A DNA stretch of 64,000 nucleotides. Origin: LMUY01 sp965199165. Lineage in GTDB: Bacteria > Pseudomonadota > Alphaproteobacteria > Acetobacterales > Acetobacteraceae. Positions within the stretch are counted from its first letter, which is position 1. Each line of letters starts with the position of its first letter. Below, piece by piece: positions 58,101-64,000 of the stretch. The position numbers were made by a program, and so were the translations under genes. The stretch covers positions 4,588,001 through 4,652,000 of the forward strand of contig OZ240681.1 in the NCBI GenBank assembly GCA_965199165.1, in the 5' to 3' direction. The notes beneath the pieces were generated by a model, which was not told the origin of the DNA, did not search any database, and was given only the letters and a program-made list of their open reading frames with translations.

Positions 58101-61002
58101 CGCCGCCCAACCGGTGCATTTCGGCGTCGACGAGGCGGGCGTCTACCTCGTGGAGGTCACCGCGGCGGACAAGGTCGGCCGCACCCAGACGGTGAAGGTC
58201 GACCTGTTCATGGCGGGCAACACGCCGGTGACGTGGCAGCGTCCGCCGGCGCAGACGGTGACGGTCACCACCGACAAGGACAAGTACGACCCGGGCGACA
58301 CGGCCACCTTGCTGATCCAGAGCCCGTTCCAGACCGCCCGCGCGCTGGCCGTGGTGGAGGAGCCGGAGGGGCGGTTCCGCTATGACTGGGTGGACATCGC
58401 CAACGGCTTTGGCCGCTACACGGTGCCGATCCGCAAGCAGCAGATGCCGCGCCTGGCCGTGCATTTCCTGCTGATGCGCGGCCGGCTGGCGACGCCGGTC
58501 GCGGCGACCAGCCCGTTCGACCAGGGCAAGCCCACCACGCTGGCCGCCACCAAGTGGGTGACGGTGAACCCGACCGACAACCGGGTGAACGTCACCTTCG
58601 AAGCGCCGGCGGAGGCGCGGCCGGAGCAGGAGTTCGACCTGGTCGTGCACATGGCCGACGCCCACGGCGCCCCTGCGGCGGGCGAGGCGACGGTGTGGAT
58701 GGTGGACCAGGCGGTGCTGTCCCTGGCCAAGGAGGCGCCGCTGGACCCCCTGCCCGCCTTCATCGTCAACCGGCCCAGCACCATGGCGGCGCGCGACACC
58801 CGCAACATGGCGTTCGGCGTGATCCCCTTGCAGGAGACGCCGGGCGGCGACGAGGCCGGCGATTTCGGCATGGAGAACATCTCCGTCCGCAAGAACTTCA
58901 CGCCCGTGCCGCTGTATGAGCCGCGGGTGAAGATCGGGCCGGACGGTACGGCGCGCGTGCACGTGAAGCTGCCGGACACGCTCACCGTCTACATGCTCCG
59001 CGCCAAGGCGGTCAGCGGGCCGGACCGGTTCGGCTTCGGCACCGGGCAGATGCGCATCCGCCAGCCGGTGGTCGCTCAGCCCGCCCTGCCCCGCTTCGTC
59101 CGCCCGGGAGACAGCTTCACGGCCGGGCTGATCGGCCGCATCGTGGAGGGCCCGGGCGGCGCGGGCCAGGCCGCGATCTCGACCGAGAACCTGGCGGTGC
59201 CGGGTGCCAAGCAGCAGGCGGTGAGCTGGGATGGCCAACGCCCGGCCCGCACCGACTTCGCGGTGACGGTGCCGGACCCGGCGGCCGGCACCGTCACCGC
59301 CCGCGTGCGCTTCCTGCTGCAACGCACGTCCGACCGGGCGAGTGACGCCATCCAAGTGGACCTGCCGATCCGGCCGGACCGGCCGGCGGTGCACCAGCGC
59401 GACCTGCTGGCAACCGGGCCAGGCGGCGCGCTGGACATCCCGGCCGTGACGGACCCGGTGCGGCCGGCAAGCTATCTCCGCACCGTCACGCTCGCGACCG
59501 ACCCGGCGGTGGTGCGCCTGATCGGCGCCGCCGGCTTCCTCACCCGGCCGGCGGTGGACGGGACGGAGCAGCGCCTGGCGCTGGCACGGGCGGAACTTTC
59601 CCTCCTGCCCTTCACGCCGCTGCTGGACGCGGCCGGGCTGCGCACCCGGGTGGCGTCGGACGTGGCCGGCGCCGTCGCCTCGGTGCGGCTGAGCACGGAC
59701 GATGACGGGCTGGTCGCCTTCTTCCCGCACACGGACGGTTCGGTGTGGCTGACGGCACAGGCCTACCGTGTGCTGGTGGGGGCCGGGCGTGCCGGGCTGC
59801 CGGTGGACAAGCCCACCGCGGACCGTATGGCCAAGGTCCTGCAGGCCGCGCTGCGCAGCGACTACCCGCATCTGATCCGCGGGGCGGAGCTGTACGAGCG
59901 GGTGACGGCCTTGCTTGCGCTGGCGGATGGCGGCCAACTCTCCGCCGACTACGCCAACGAACTGGCCCAGCGCGCGTCCCAGCTGCGAACCGGCGCGATC
60001 GGCGACCTGGCCATCGTGCTGGCCCGGCTGCCGGCCGCGGATCAGGGGCGGCTGGGCACGGTGCTGGACACGATGTGGGGCCGCGTCAACCTGCTCAGCC
60101 GCGACGGCAAGCCGGTCTATGCCGGGTTGCAGGATCAGCCGGCGACGGACGCCATCCTGCCGTCCGAGGCGCGCAGCCTGGCGGAGGTGACCGGTGCGGC
60201 CGCCACCGCCGCACCCAACGACCCGCGCGGCGCCGTGGTGCGGACGGCGCTGATCGGGATGGCGACCGGCCAGGGCTGGGGCAGCAGCGAGGCGACCGCG
60301 GCGGCCTTGCAGGCGCTGGCCGCGGCCTGGCAGGCGCCGCCCGCCCCCGTGCAGGCGACCGTCACGTTGTCCGGCAAGCCTTCCGCCGGCACGCTGGACC
60401 GCGACCACCCGCTGTTCCAGGCCAGCACGCCGACCCCGGGGCCGACGCGGGTCCAGGCGGCGCCGGGCGTCGTGGCGCTGGCGGCGACGGACTACACGCC
60501 GGTTCAGCCCGGCGCGCAGGCCCAGCCGGAGCAACACGGCCTGGTGCTGACGCGCACGCTGATGCGCGTGCCGCCGCCGCAGGGCAACGTCCAGCCGCCG
60601 ATGACGCGGCTGGCGGCGGAGGCGGATGGCACGGTCCACCTGGCCGTCGGCGACGTGGTCGAGGAAGTGGACGAGCTGGTGAACCCGGAGGAGCGCGCCC
60701 AGGTCGCCCTGCGCCTGCCGCTGCCGGCCGGGCTGGAGCCGCTGAACCCGGCGCTCGCCACCGCCACGGCGGATGCGCAGCCGTCCGCCGGCCCGACGCT
60801 GGCGCCATCCTACGCCTCCTACGGAGACGACGAGGTGGTCGCGGTGTGGCTGCGCTTGGCGGCCGGCACCTACACGCTGCGCACCCGGCTGCGCGCCACC
60901 ACGCCCGGCAGCTTCACCGAACCGCCGGCGACGGCGGAGCTGCTGTACCAGCTCGGCGTAAACGGCAGCACGGCAGGCGCCCGTGTGGTGGTGACCCGGT
61001 AG
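55168..61002 (+). CDS. Alpha-2-macroglobulin family protein lacking the thioester cysteine
   Basis: A 1944-residue periplasmic protein. Signal peptide of unusual length: a 41-residue basic n-region partly encoded by a palindromic repeat, then RLFGALVVGLGLLGSPAHA with cleavage after Ala59; no lipobox. MG2-type domain at CHVFTERPIYRPEEPILIAG (about 670). A2M core at YEPRVKIGPDGTARVHVKLP and TLTVYMLRAKAVSG (about 1250-1285). Where bacterial homologues with a thioester have GCxEQ, the sequence is AVDGTEQRLALARAEL (Gly1465 for Cys, Gln kept). Cys284/Cys299 and Cys670/Cys756 could form disulfides. It resembles the YfaS group without thioester rather than YfhM. Expected to trap or sterically inhibit proteases; no PbpC gene is adjacent. 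Translationally coupled to the upstream giant gene. Confidence 0.88.
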   Translation: MRRIVSPFRLLPLPPGEGRGEGRVHGTDGTTLTRPAPRGRRLFGALVVGLGLLGSPAHAQVPPQLDRLQRADGARVVPDHFLRRWDPVTVLFPTATGPTEGGAEDHPERFATLLPAKPGAWTWLTPTTLQFRPTEPWEPLRRETVTVSGAATTLIPLLPVPTSTGPASDGTNNGTADLDTIALSFDQPVDLAALARLLTIELKPQAGVSGGTETLRAEDFDLRPVERTSRGDVQTILVVLKRPVADGRVATLRLRLSDEPGMDDPIFEVAVRSAAPFRMTDTYCGDSYDHSVKDGVTVCDPSAGAIAQPRRLVLQFSSTPEAMDIVRARNVLHVTPPVDDLSVTIGTNNDVQIGGKFAADQVYDVRVDAGAIQDTRKRLLADAVHVSASFNAGAPALAWDVPQGIVERLGPQMVPLRGHGYDRADVRVYAIDPLSRDFWPFPRGGLTTSDDRPPPLPGNEPQHYVQPGAIGGDAMAQRIIALGSPAASELVDLPIRRGGVDAKFGIDLAPTLGRIAGPRQPGTYLVGLRTLDGSSRQWARLQVTDLSLTGVEEADRVRFSVTSLASAQPVPGADIHIDGLRDGRFITLAQGTTAADGSWTMPAPLARGRNGDDADIRRIVVSKATDTLVIEPGRGPQVYADGNWSKPDTAWLSWTTDDISDRRPAAQTLCHVFTERPIYRPEEPILIAGMIRRYDHGSLSYATGSGEVLVTGPGDQQWHLPTQLDEIGGFHLKFDQKTDATGDYSIQYQPKDGEPCGAMTVKKEAYRLPTFEVVLNGPQRTPLDAPFSVDLIARFFAGGLLSDRPITWRVTQTPYVWTPPGRDGFLFSSDSRFSGDSTFRSTPVLNREAKTDAGGSAQLTLDPTIEPTAQPRQYLVEATVTGDDDLQVRGVQRVTALPPFVLGVKVPRYVDKLGALDPEIVALDGEGHEVSGLAMTVKLIHRQWNSVLEASDFAQGSAKYQTQVLDETVAERQVTSTAAAQPVHFGVDEAGVYLVEVTAADKVGRTQTVKVDLFMAGNTPVTWQRPPAQTVTVTTDKDKYDPGDTATLLIQSPFQTARALAVVEEPEGRFRYDWVDIANGFGRYTVPIRKQQMPRLAVHFLLMRGRLATPVAATSPFDQGKPTTLAATKWVTVNPTDNRVNVTFEAPAEARPEQEFDLVVHMADAHGAPAAGEATVWMVDQAVLSLAKEAPLDPLPAFIVNRPSTMAARDTRNMAFGVIPLQETPGGDEAGDFGMENISVRKNFTPVPLYEPRVKIGPDGTARVHVKLPDTLTVYMLRAKAVSGPDRFGFGTGQMRIRQPVVAQPALPRFVRPGDSFTAGLIGRIVEGPGGAGQAAISTENLAVPGAKQQAVSWDGQRPARTDFAVTVPDPAAGTVTARVRFLLQRTSDRASDAIQVDLPIRPDRPAVHQRDLLATGPGGALDIPAVTDPVRPASYLRTVTLATDPAVVRLIGAAGFLTRPAVDGTEQRLALARAELSLLPFTPLLDAAGLRTRVASDVAGAVASVRLSTDDDGLVAFFPHTDGSVWLTAQAYRVLVGAGRAGLPVDKPTADRMAKVLQAALRSDYPHLIRGAELYERVTALLALADGGQLSADYANELAQRASQLRTGAIGDLAIVLARLPAADQGRLGTVLDTMWGRVNLLSRDGKPVYAGLQDQPATDAILPSEARSLAEVTGAAATAAPNDPRGAVVRTALIGMATGQGWGSSEATAAALQALAAAWQAPPAPVQATVTLSGKPSAGTLDRDHPLFQASTPTPGPTRVQAAPGVVALAATDYTPVQPGAQAQPEQHGLVLTRTLMRVPPPQGNVQPPMTRLAAEADGTVHLAVGDVVEEVDELVNPEERAQVALRLPLPAGLEPLNPALATATADAQPSAGPTLAPSYASYGDDEVVAVWLRLAAGTYTLRTRLRATTPGSFTEPPATAELLYQLGVNGSTAGARVVVTR
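55201..55290. repeat. REPIN-like doublet, copy 3, inside the signal-peptide coding region
   Basis: Left half CCTCTCCC-TCC-GGGAGAGG (55201-55219) continues into GCCGGGGTGAGGG. The right half CCCTCACCCGACCCGCTCCC begins at 55259 and is its inverted copy. Between them are 25 unique bases. The element lies from about codon 12 to codon 41 of the alpha-2-macroglobulin gene, encoding the PLPPGEGRGEGR stretch. Confidence 0.8.
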
Positions 61003-61028
61003 CCTTCGCCTGCACGAGCTTCAAAAAG

Positions 61029-61049
61029 CCCTCTCCCAGAGGGAGAGGG
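61029..61049. repeat. Palindromic repeat half-unit, copy 4
   Basis: CCCTCTCCC-AGA-GGGAGAGGG is a perfect 9-base hairpin, identical to the hairpin at 568-588. It lies 26 bases after the alpha-2-macroglobulin stop and 71 bases before the glycosidase start, and may modulate read-through between the two genes. Confidence 0.75.
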
Positions 61050-61119
61050 AGACAGCCCACCTTGCGCTCGTCCGAGTGCTCGTCGATGGTTGATGGCACA
61101 TGAGTCCCCCGGAAGTGTA

Positions 61120-63291
61120 ATGGCGCTCGAGATCAAGGTCGGCCCGCCGCAGCTGTCGATCCACCAGGGCAACGCGGTGCTGATCACCCAGCCGGACGGC
61201 CAGATCGCCTGGCCCAGCGCCATGGGGTTGTATTTCTTCGATACCCGGATGATCAGCGCCTGGTCGCTCTATGCCAACGGTATCGAGTGGGACCTGCTGA
61301 ACAGCGGCACCCCGGCCTACTACCTCGCCCGCATCTACCTGGCCAACCGGGCGATCCCGACGGAGGGCGGCACCGTCCCCGCCCGCACGCTCAGCCTGGT
61401 GATCAACCGGCAGATCGACGGCGGCGTCCACGAGGATTTCGACCTCACCAACCACGGCACCAAGCCCGTCCGCTTCAACCTCGAGATCGTGCTGCGCAGC
61501 GACTTCGCCGACATCTTCGAGGTGAAGAGCGAGGCGATCGTGCGCCGCGGCCGGATCACCAGCGAGTGGCTCGACACCGAACAGAGCCTGGTCAACACCT
61601 ACGGCAACCAGGATTTCCACCGCTCGGTCAGCGTCTGCGCGTCGGGCGGGCCGTCGCAGGCGGTCTACGCCAACGGCCGCATCAGCTTCGAGGTGGCGCT
61701 GGAACCGGGGGACGCCTGGCACGCCTGCCTGGCCTACGAACTGCACGACGGCGACCGCGCCTACGCGGCCCCCACGCAGTGCAGCGGGGAGGCGCAGACG
61801 AGCGACCTGACCCAGGTCATGGAGGAGTGGCGGGCGAGCGTCACCAAGCTCGAGAGCGAGAACACGCAGTTCGAGCAACTGTTCTTCCAGGCGCTGGACG
61901 ACATGGCCGCGCTGCGCCTGCCCTATGAGTTCATGGCGGAGACGGACATCGTGCCCGCCGCGGGGCTGCCCTGGTTCGTCGCGCTGTTCGGCCGCGACAG
62001 CCTCATCGTGTCGCTGCAGAGCGCCCTGGTCTACCCGGACTTCGCGCGCGGCGCGTTGGACATCCTGGGCAAGTGGCAGGCGACCGAGCGGGACGACTTC
62101 CGCGACGCCGAACCGGGCAAGATCCTGCACGAGCTGCGCCGGGGCGAGCTGGCGCATTTCAAGCTGATCCCGCACACGCCCTATTACGGCACCGCGGATG
62201 CCACGCCGCTCTATCTGACCACCCTGCACACCGCCTGGCGTTGCACCGGGGACCGGGCGATGGTGGAGCGGCAACTGCCGGTGGCCGAGCGTTGCCTGCA
62301 ATGGATCGACGAGTGGGGCGACCGGGACGGCGACGGCTTCCAGGAGTACCAGACCCGGTCACCCAAGGGCTACGAGAACATGGCCTGGAAGGATGCCGGC
62401 GACTCCGTGATGCACGCGGACGGCACTCCCGTCGTCGGCCCGAAGGCGCTGTGCGAGCTCCAGGGCTACGTCTTCGACGCCTGGATGCGGATGGCCGAAC
62501 TCTACGAGGCGCTCGGCCGGGAGGACCGGGCGGAGGCGCTGCGCACCAAGGCCGCCGCGCTCTACCGCCGCTTCGACGACACGTTCTGGAACGAGGCGGA
62601 AGGCTTCTACGCCTACGGGCTGGACGGCGCGAAGCGGCCCATCCTCAGCGTGGCGTCGAACCCCGGCCACCTCCTCTGGTCCGGCATCGTGCCGCCGCAC
62701 CGGGCCGCGCGCGTCGTCGCCCGGCTGATGCAGCCGGACATGTGGAGCGGCTGGGGCATCCGCACCTTGTCCGCCCTGCATCCCTCGTACAACCCGTACT
62801 CGTATCAGAACGGCTCGGTGTGGCCGCACGACAACGGGCTGATCGCCCAAGGCTTCAAGCGCTACGGCCACGCGGACGAGGCCAACGCGGTGGCGCGGGA
62901 CGTGGTGGGCGCCGCCGGCTTCTTCATGCTCAACCAGCTGCCCGAACTGTATGCCGGCATCCAGCGGGACGAGTTCAGCTTCCCGGTGCAGTATCTCGGC
63001 GCCAACGTGCCGCAGGCCTGGGCGGCGGGTAGCGTGTTCTCCCTGGTGCAGGCCATGCTGGGCTTCCAGCCGGACGCGCCGAACGGCCGGCTGCTGATCG
63101 ATCCGACGTTGCCCGAATGGTTGCCGAGCCTGGTGCTGCGCGACCTGCGCGTGGGCCAGGACGCGTTCGACATCCGGTTCGAGCGCGATGGCGGCCAGGC
63201 CGCGTTCACCGTGCTGCGCGGCGACCCGTCCCGCGTGGTGCGGCAGCCGATGACGAGCTGGTCAGAGGAACCGCCCTTCACCGCAGCTTAA
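61120..63291 (+). CDS. Amylo-alpha-1,6-glucosidase / glycogen debranching family protein
   Basis: A 723-residue protein. The N-terminal beta domain (GDE_N_bis type, about 1-230) begins QLSIHQGNAVLITQPDGQIA and GLYFFDTRMISAWSLYANG. The C-terminal (alpha/alpha)6 barrel holds LPWFVALFGRDSLIVSLQSA (about 290), DGDGFQEYQTRSPKGYENMA and WKDAGDSVMHADG with candidate catalytic carboxylates, and SYQNGSVWPHDNGLIAQGF. It should hydrolyse alpha-1,6 branch linkages or related oligosaccharides in the cytoplasm, as no signal peptide is seen. The start is ATG 61120 because GGAAG lies six bases upstream; ATG 61093 and a TTG at 61090 are weaker. Confidence 0.88.
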   Translation: MALEIKVGPPQLSIHQGNAVLITQPDGQIAWPSAMGLYFFDTRMISAWSLYANGIEWDLLNSGTPAYYLARIYLANRAIPTEGGTVPARTLSLVINRQIDGGVHEDFDLTNHGTKPVRFNLEIVLRSDFADIFEVKSEAIVRRGRITSEWLDTEQSLVNTYGNQDFHRSVSVCASGGPSQAVYANGRISFEVALEPGDAWHACLAYELHDGDRAYAAPTQCSGEAQTSDLTQVMEEWRASVTKLESENTQFEQLFFQALDDMAALRLPYEFMAETDIVPAAGLPWFVALFGRDSLIVSLQSALVYPDFARGALDILGKWQATERDDFRDAEPGKILHELRRGELAHFKLIPHTPYYGTADATPLYLTTLHTAWRCTGDRAMVERQLPVAERCLQWIDEWGDRDGDGFQEYQTRSPKGYENMAWKDAGDSVMHADGTPVVGPKALCELQGYVFDAWMRMAELYEALGREDRAEALRTKAAALYRRFDDTFWNEAEGFYAYGLDGAKRPILSVASNPGHLLWSGIVPPHRAARVVARLMQPDMWSGWGIRTLSALHPSYNPYSYQNGSVWPHDNGLIAQGFKRYGHADEANAVARDVVGAAGFFMLNQLPELYAGIQRDEFSFPVQYLGANVPQAWAAGSVFSLVQAMLGFQPDAPNGRLLIDPTLPEWLPSLVLRDLRVGQDAFDIRFERDGGQAAFTVLRGDPSRVVRQPMTSWSEEPPFTAA

Positions 63292-63335
63292 TCGTTTCGG
63301 ACCAGGATTGTCTCCCACGATTGGAGATCCCGACC

Positions 63336-63494
63336 ATGTCCGCAGCCGAGACCGACCTTCAGGACGCCTGGCAGGAGACGTTCTTCCATTCGCAAGACCG
63401 CACCACGCCCGGCCCGGACGATCAGCCCGGCTGGCAGCTCACCGCGCTCGGCATCGTCATTGGCGTGCTGGCACTGCTGGTGCTGTCGGTCTGA
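63336..63494 (+). CDS. Small membrane protein, 52 residues
   Basis: Starts SAAETDLQDAWQETFFHSQD after Met, with GGAG about nine bases upstream. A hydrophilic, acidic N-terminal 33 residues is followed by one membrane helix at the extreme C-terminus (LTALGIVIGVLALLVLSV), the topology of a tail-anchored protein. It lies 44 bases downstream of the debranching enzyme in the same direction, so it may belong to that operon. No homologue recognised. Confidence 0.55.
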   Translation: MSAAETDLQDAWQETFFHSQDRTTPGPDDQPGWQLTALGIVIGVLALLVLSV

Positions 63495-63543
63495 GCACAT
63501 CCCGCCTCGCCAGTTGGTCGGGGTTCGATCCGCCTGAAGGATC

Positions 63544-63589
63544 GCACCGCCCCCGGCGGCGCGAGACGCCCCGCGGCGTGGTGCGGTGC
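63544..63589. terminator. GC-rich inverted repeat after the small membrane protein gene
   Basis: GCACCGC (63544-63550) and GCGGTGC (63583-63589) flank a GC-rich loop with further internal complementarity. It could close the 49670-63494 transcription unit. The remaining gap up to 63728 shows no gene, and no T-run supports intrinsic termination. Confidence 0.3.
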
Positions 63590-63728
63590 TCAGGCCAGCG
63601 TCGCACCCTCCGGCCTCACCGGCTCCAACAGGGCTGGATGCTGCTCTTTCTTCAGTCAAGCCAAGCAGCGGCTTGCGATGACGACCCGGGTCGCGACTTC
63701 CGCGGGCTGGTATTACACGAGCGTCCGC

Positions 63729-64000
63729 TCAGGCCGTCATGGCCGGAATCCGGTCGACGACCTGTCGCAATGCGGCGCCGATCGCCACCATTTCGGCACC
63801 CTGCAGGTTTCCGGCGTGGACCAGGCGCAGGCTGTCCAGATGGATCCGCACGGAGGGCACGTTCCACAGCCCGGCGCTGCGCAGCCGGTCCAGCAGGCTG
63901 CACAGGCTGAATGCGACTTCGCCCACGCCGCCGTAGCCGAACACGCCGCACACGCCGACCAGGAAGTTGCTCAGCTTGTACAGCTCCGCCTGCTCGGCCG
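63729..64000 (-). CDS. Hpt-domain-like protein, C-terminal part (cut by window edge)
   Basis: The frame is open from the window edge to a TGA at 63731-63729, giving about 90 visible residues: YKLSNFLVGVCGVFGYGGVG, EVAFSLCSLLDRLRSAG, then SVRIHLDSLRLVHAGNL and a helix ending VVDRIPAMTA. The pattern L-x-G-x-x-G-x-x-G followed by L-x-x-L-x-x-L resembles histidine phosphotransfer (Hpt) domains. At the place of the phospho-accepting His (usual AHxLKG) the visible sequence is SNFLVG, Asn for His. If the alignment holds, this is a non-phosphorylatable Hpt-like protein. An internal GTG at 63953 is not the start, as conserved residues precede it. Confidence 0.5.
   Translation of the reverse strand, partial: AEQAELYKLSNFLVGVCGVFGYGGVGEVAFSLCSLLDRLRSAGLWNVPSVRIHLDSLRLVHAGNLQGAEMVAIGAALRQVVDRIPAMTA

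Noticed and set aside
56332..60639. 1435-codon open frame on the minus strand opposite the A2M gene
   Set aside because: Same reasoning: Arg/His-rich composition, and the plus strand carries recognisable A2M domains.

Overview
The window is a GC-rich (roughly 70%), densely packed bacterial chromosome segment with no phage, transposase, CRISPR array or rRNA. Gene content and order (divergent tsaD/hemC with gpsA; bamE divergent from ubiquinol-cytochrome-c chaperone - DUF177 - rpmF - plsX - fabH - ihfA - merR; a HemY-like protein; an intracellular PHB depolymerase) point to an alphaproteobacterium, most likely Rhodospirillales/Acetobacteraceae. That placement is inference from synteny and composition, not a database result.

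Layout. (1) 1-377: 5' end of serS. (2) 719-11736: an exopolysaccharide locus with acyltransferase, GT2, Wzy-like polymerase, Wzx-like flippase, GT4, methyltransferase, GT8-like protein, Wza-like export lipoprotein, GumC/Wzc-like co-polymerase and a CpsD-like partner that lacks the Walker A lysine. (3) 11847-18788: gpsA-rlmJ-tsaD (minus) divergent from hemC-hemD-mitofilin-like-HemY-like (plus). (4) 18900-24910: ABC exporter, then a TetR regulator with a perfect CAAAC-N4-GTTTG type palindrome in front of it, phaZ, an acyl-CoA synthetase and two tandem glycine-zipper mini-proteins. (5) 24933-37264: ten minus-strand genes in one run, livKHMGF followed by pimFABCD, i.e. a solute-uptake ABC transporter joined to a dicarboxylate/fatty-acid beta-oxidation operon; LivF has Arg in place of the Walker A Lys. 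(6) 37383-41659: nitronate monooxygenase, ChaC, an XRE-type regulator, a small orphan, nitroreductase, DUF3750. (7) 41839-46451: tRNA-Pro(GGG) and the conserved merR-ihfA-fabH-plsX-rpmF-DUF177-chaperone cluster, with bamE and hemW diverging from it. (8) 48336-49579: a molybdopterin-fold periplasmic protein and queC. (9) 49670-63494: the most unusual part, a 1832-residue LprI-headed secreted protein translationally coupled to a 1944-residue alpha-2-macroglobulin homologue without a thioester cysteine, followed by a glycogen-debranching-type glycosidase and a 52-residue membrane protein. (10) 63729-64000: 3' end of an Hpt-like gene.

How the parts work together. The EPS genes form a Wzx/Wzy-type pathway. 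TetR-phaZ-acyl-CoA synthetase links PHB mobilisation to acyl activation, and the liv-pim run would import, activate and beta-oxidise an organic acid. The rpmF-plsX-fabH-ihfA block couples translation, lipid initiation and nucleoid functions as in many alphaproteobacteria. The giant pair at 49670-61002 is predicted to act in the periplasm as a protease-trap or envelope-protection system of unusual architecture. Small palindromic (REP/REPIN-like) repeats are scattered between genes, and one doublet lies inside the signal-peptide coding region of the alpha-2-macroglobulin gene.
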